Below are positions 61,601-64,000 of a stretch of DNA of 64,000 nt, one piece after another. A program made the translations under genes and the position numbers. The notes under the pieces were generated by a model that made no database searches, was not told where the DNA came from, and saw nothing but the letters and a program-made list of their open reading frames with translations. Source of the DNA: Paenibacillus sp. FSL R10-2734. Its GTDB lineage: Bacteria > Bacillota > Bacilli > Paenibacillales > Paenibacillaceae. The stretch spans positions 4,898,001 to 4,962,000 of the forward strand of contig NZ_CP150170.1 of assembly GCF_037963865.1 (NCBI RefSeq). The letters are read 5' to 3'. Position 1 is the first letter of the stretch, and the number at the start of each line of letters is the position of its first letter.

Positions 61601-62637
61601 GTAACATGGCATTCTGGACATACCCATTCGCGCAAGTTGAGGTTCTTAACATCTTTGTTCTTGTAACCGCAGCACGAACATCGTTGACTTGATGCAAACG
61701 TCTTACCTACTGCGACGACTTGCTTCTCATACCACACTGCTTTGTACTCCAGCATCGTTCTAAATTGCGACCAGGATACTTCACTGATCGCTTTCGCTAA
61801 TTTGCCATATTGGAGCATCTTCTTCACTTGCAAGTCCTCAATTGCAATGATGTCGTGGTTTTTGACAATATGCGTTGAGACCTTATGTAAATAGTCAGCC
61901 CTCGCATTAGCAATATGCTCGTGTATTTTGGCAACTCTGATGCGCTGTTTATTCCAATTGGAACTTCCTTTCGTTCTTCTTGAGAGAATACGCTGCGCCT
62001 TGGCAAGCTTCTCTTCCAACGTCCGAAAAAACTTAGGATTTCGGAATACTTCGCCGTTTGAGAGGATCGCAAAGTTTTTTAGACCCATATCGATCCCGAC
62101 GGATGAATCCGTCTTTGGCAAAGGCTGCACATCTACCTCCGCAAGTATAGACACGAAATACTTACCCACTGGATTCCGCCTAAGGGTAGCACTCAGAATC
62201 CGTCCTTTTATTTTTCTAGACTTTGCGAATGGAACACATCCAAGCTTAGGAAGCTTGATCTTGTGACCGACAATAGCGATGTTGTTGTTTGTGAAGTGGG
62301 TTTGATACGACTGAAGAGGATTCTTTTTGCTCTTGAATTTAGGGGCATCGTTTTGCTTCTGGTAGAATCGACTGTAAGCATCAGTAAGATGCCGCAGTGC
62401 GTTTTGAAGTGCAAATTTATCAGGCTCTTGTAGCCATTCCTTCGTTCGTTTGAGTAATGTAAGTTCAGCAGAGCATTTCCCATACGACAACCCTTTTCCT
62501 GTATCTTTATAGGCTTCATTCCATCTGTTCAGAAAGTGATTGAACACAAACCGACTACAGCCAATCGTTTTATGGATCAGCAGCTGTTGTTCTGCGTTTG
62601 GATATATGCGGAACTTGTACGCTTTATGCGTCAGCAT
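61534..62637 (-). CDS. tnpB: RNA-guided endonuclease TnpB (IS200/IS605 OrfB)
   Basis: 367 residues. RuvC-type catalytic residues D183 (GIDMGLKNFA), E267 (AIEDLQV) and D350 (HDRDDNA) are all present, as is the zinc ribbon C320/C323 and C340/C343. The N-terminal HTH/WED-like part is complete. TnpB is an RNA-guided DNA nuclease that promotes retention of the element and is the ancestor of Cas12. Starts 4 bp after the tnpA stop. No frameshift or stop is seen, so it should be active. Confidence 0.93.
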   Translation of the reverse strand: MLTHKAYKFRIYPNAEQQLLIHKTIGCSRFVFNHFLNRWNEAYKDTGKGLSYGKCSAELTLLKRTKEWLQEPDKFALQNALRHLTDAYSRFYQKQNDAPKFKSKKNPLQSYQTHFTNNNIAIVGHKIKLPKLGCVPFAKSRKIKGRILSATLRRNPVGKYFVSILAEVDVQPLPKTDSSVGIDMGLKNFAILSNGEVFRNPKFFRTLEEKLAKAQRILSRRTKGSSNWNKQRIRVAKIHEHIANARADYLHKVSTHIVKNHDIIAIEDLQVKKMLQYGKLAKAISEVSWSQFRTMLEYKAVWYEKQVVAVGKTFASSQRCSCCGYKNKDVKNLNLREWVCPECHVTHDRDDNASKNILNEGLRILSE

Positions 62638-62641
62638 GGCT

Positions 62642-63043
62642 TCACTTCACTTTCTGATTTTGGATGTACTCTCGTATTTGCGATTCCGTATTTTCGCTAA
62701 CGGTAGCAATGAAGTATGAGGGGTTCCACAGATTGCCTCCCCCTAGTTTCTTTTTAAGATCAGGAAATTCTTTGAATAGCAGTCTGGCAGATACACCTTT
62801 AAGTGCTTTGATCATACTCGGTATAGAGTGTTGTGGAGAGCAGTCAATCAGCAGATGTACGTGGTCTTCATCACTTTCCATCTCGCTGATGATGAAGTTA
62901 TTATCTAATGCAATTTGACTCCATATTTCTTTGAGTCTTACATCCAATTTGCCTTGAAGAACCTTGTGACGATACTTTACACACCATACAATATGATACT
63001 GGATAGAGTAAACATATCCTCGACCACGCTTTACTTCTGACAC
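62642..63043 (-). CDS. tnpA: IS200/IS605 Y1 transposase TnpA
   Basis: 133 residues from the GTG at 63043 (GAGGTG upstream); a longer ORF start has no site. The HUH motif is H61-V-H63 in DEDHVHLLI and the catalytic tyrosine is Y126 in REYIQNQ. TnpA excises and inserts the element as single-stranded DNA at TTGAT-type sites. Complete, with no inactivating change. Confidence 0.93.
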   Translation of the reverse strand: MSEVKRGRGYVYSIQYHIVWCVKYRHKVLQGKLDVRLKEIWSQIALDNNFIISEMESDEDHVHLLIDCSPQHSIPSMIKALKGVSARLLFKEFPDLKKKLGGGNLWNPSYFIATVSENTESQIREYIQNQKVK

Positions 63044-63403
63044 GTTTTCACCTCTAGATATATAATAACATATGTAGTTGTAATTAGGCGATAAAATCAT
63101 GTCATATTGATAATTTTATCACTTAAATATTTTAACATGTGTCGTACAATTAACGTGTCTATAACACGCCTTGTCCGAAGTTTTCTAACTCACGACTAAA
63201 GTCACGGGTTTGCGAAAACTACTCTATCAACGTTCAGATGGGTTATCGTCTGTGATCCTTGGGGGTATAAGCTGCTGTAACAGTTGGCATACTTTTGATT
63301 AGTGACTACATCATAGTGCTTTCCGTCTATCGAGATAAAAGTAGCACAAATGTTCGCATTAAGGTATAATCGTAGTTACTTACAATCAAAGGAGTCTTGC
63401 CCT
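63044..63403. other. Left end of the IS element and upstream region of the AhpD-family gene
   Basis: Holds the left-end hairpin (63189-63208), the CTACTCT element end and the TTGAT target; right of the element lies 170 bp of ordinary leader sequence for the rightward AhpD-family gene, with no other clear signals. Confidence 0.6.
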
Positions 63404-63847
63404 ATGAGTCAAAGAGTTCCCTACTATGAAATTGCACCCGATGCTATGAAAATTATGATGGATATGGAGGCATACACCAAAAAGTCTACAATCAATCGCA
63501 CTACAAGAGAGCTTATCAAAATTAGAGTCTCTCAAATTAACGGGTGCGCCTACTGTATAGATATGCATACTACTGATGCTCGCAAGATGGGTGAAACTGA
63601 GCAACGGATTTATTGTTTAAATGCTTGGAATGAATGTACCTTTTATACACCAGAAGAGAAGGTTGCTCTCGAATTATCTGAGCATATTACTCTAATCCCT
63701 ACCAAAAGAGTTCCTGAAGACCTATATAAGCGAGTACGTGAACATTATGACGAGAAACAATATGTTGATCTTGTCCTAATCATCAATCAAATCAATAGTT
63801 GGAATAGAATTTCAATTTCAATGGGCAATACAGCAGCTGAAAAATAA
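63404..63847 (+). CDS. AhpD-like carboxymuconolactone decarboxylase family protein
   Basis: About 147 residues from the ATG at 63404, with AAAGGAG 9 bases upstream; a start 18 codons earlier has no site. One CMD/AhpD domain with the redox pair CAYC (in NGCAYCIDMHTTDARKMG) and the helix TRELIKIRVSQ. Such proteins are alkylhydroperoxidase-like; many in this group are annotated by similarity only. Located just beyond the IS element. Confidence 0.9.
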   Translation: MSQRVPYYEIAPDAMKIMMDMEAYTKKSTINRTTRELIKIRVSQINGCAYCIDMHTTDARKMGETEQRIYCLNAWNECTFYTPEEKVALELSEHITLIPTKRVPEDLYKRVREHYDEKQYVDLVLIINQINSWNRISISMGNTAAEK

Positions 63848-63859
63848 TGGCTCACAATG

Positions 63860-63882
63860 AACACCTTAGGGTGTTCTTTTTC
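63860..63882 (+). terminator. Terminator of the AhpD-family gene
   Basis: AACACC / GGTGTT stem with TTAG loop and TTCTTTTTC, about 12 bases after the stop. Confidence 0.65.
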
Positions 63883-64000
63883 ATTTTGCGGTTTTCTCTC
63901 CTCTCTGATATATCCATATGAATCAATATATACTCCGCTTCTGTTTAGCACATTGATATCTATTGTGCATTTTATATAGAGAAGCTTAATAGAAAGGAGT
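63883..64000 (+). promoter_or_regulatory. Leader of a gene beyond the right edge
   Basis: The window ends in AGAAAGGAGT, a good ribosome binding site, preceded by AT-rich sequence; the gene itself starts outside the window. Confidence 0.45.

Larger units (their letters stand above)
61430..63225 (-). mobile_element. Apparently intact IS200/IS605-family element (tnpA + tnpB)
   Basis: About 1.8 kb containing tnpA and tnpB on the minus strand. The left end (in element orientation, near 63225) abuts TTGAT (63226-63230 on the minus strand), and the right end is TTCAA (61430-61434). Both ends carry a similar imperfect hairpin: CTCAT-CACT-AA-AGTG-ACGAG at 61438-61457 and CTCAC-GACT-AA-AGTC-ACGGG at 63189-63208. 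Size, target TTGAT and right cleavage-type end match ISDra2-like elements. A 7-bp CTACTCT occurs at both ends (61423-61429 and 63219-63225). Confidence 0.82.

Overview
The window looks like chromosomal DNA of an endospore-forming Firmicute, most likely Paenibacillus. It carries a GerA/GerC/GerB germinant-receptor operon, CcpA with a candidate cre site, YlbF/YlbG, YlaN, YugN, a SpeA-type arginine decarboxylase, AcsA/AcuA, low-to-moderate GC, strong AGGAGG-type ribosome binding sites and several TTG/GTG starts. Most genes are housekeeping or core accessory. Genus assignment is inferred from gene content; no rRNA is present.

Layout. 1-4.5 kb: start of a homocysteine methyltransferase-type gene, a small membrane protein and the germinant-receptor operon. 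4.5-5.1 kb: an internally deleted insertion-sequence remnant. 5.1-11 kb: dapF, a SERCA-type calcium pump and rqcH. 11-20 kb: PHP phosphoesterase, LysR regulator, ylbG/ylbF (Y-complex), a bacterial XPB helicase with its partner gene, a CBS protein and an M20 amidohydrolase. 20-26.4 kb: yugN-ftsW, an Asp23 protein, a Ca2+/H+ exchanger, ylaN, an unusual HPr-like protein, an M29 aminopeptidase and a lipoprotein. 26.5-37 kb: a GAF-GGDEF diguanylate cyclase, rpsD with an autoregulatory leader, a class A PBP, acsA/acuA around a cre-like site, mtnN and ccpA; this order resembles the ytrP-rpsD-tyrS-acsA-acuABC-ccpA region of Bacillus subtilis. 37-46 kb: a DJ-1/PfpI protein, an ECF sigma factor with a DUF4179 partner, ptsG-ptsI without ptsH, a nuclease-like/winged-helix protein, and three intergenic repeat clusters. 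46-54.8 kb: CoA-binding protein, aroA, rhodanese, aroK, 6-phosphogluconate dehydrogenase, an MFS exporter and speA. 54.9-59.6 kb: small proteins, an MBL hydrolase, a GNAT protein, a site-2-protease-like membrane peptidase and an Sm-like small protein. 59.7-64 kb: a lone tRNA-Val(GAC), an AT-rich accessory stretch with a DUF6544-like protein and an apparently intact IS200/IS605 element (tnpA + tnpB), then an AhpD-family gene.

Functional links. CcpA, PtsI, the EIICBA permease, the HPr-like protein and the cre-controlled acsA/acuA pair belong to carbon catabolite control. dapF, ftsW, the class A PBP, aroA/aroK and the Asp23 protein serve cell wall and precursor synthesis. The most noteworthy items are the intact TnpA/TnpB element with a readable TAM and predicted guide, the XPB/partner helicase pair, the HPr-like protein that lacks the phosphorylatable histidine but keeps the regulatory serine, and the nuclease-fold/winged-helix protein of unknown role. 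No CRISPR array, prophage or biosynthetic gene cluster was seen.
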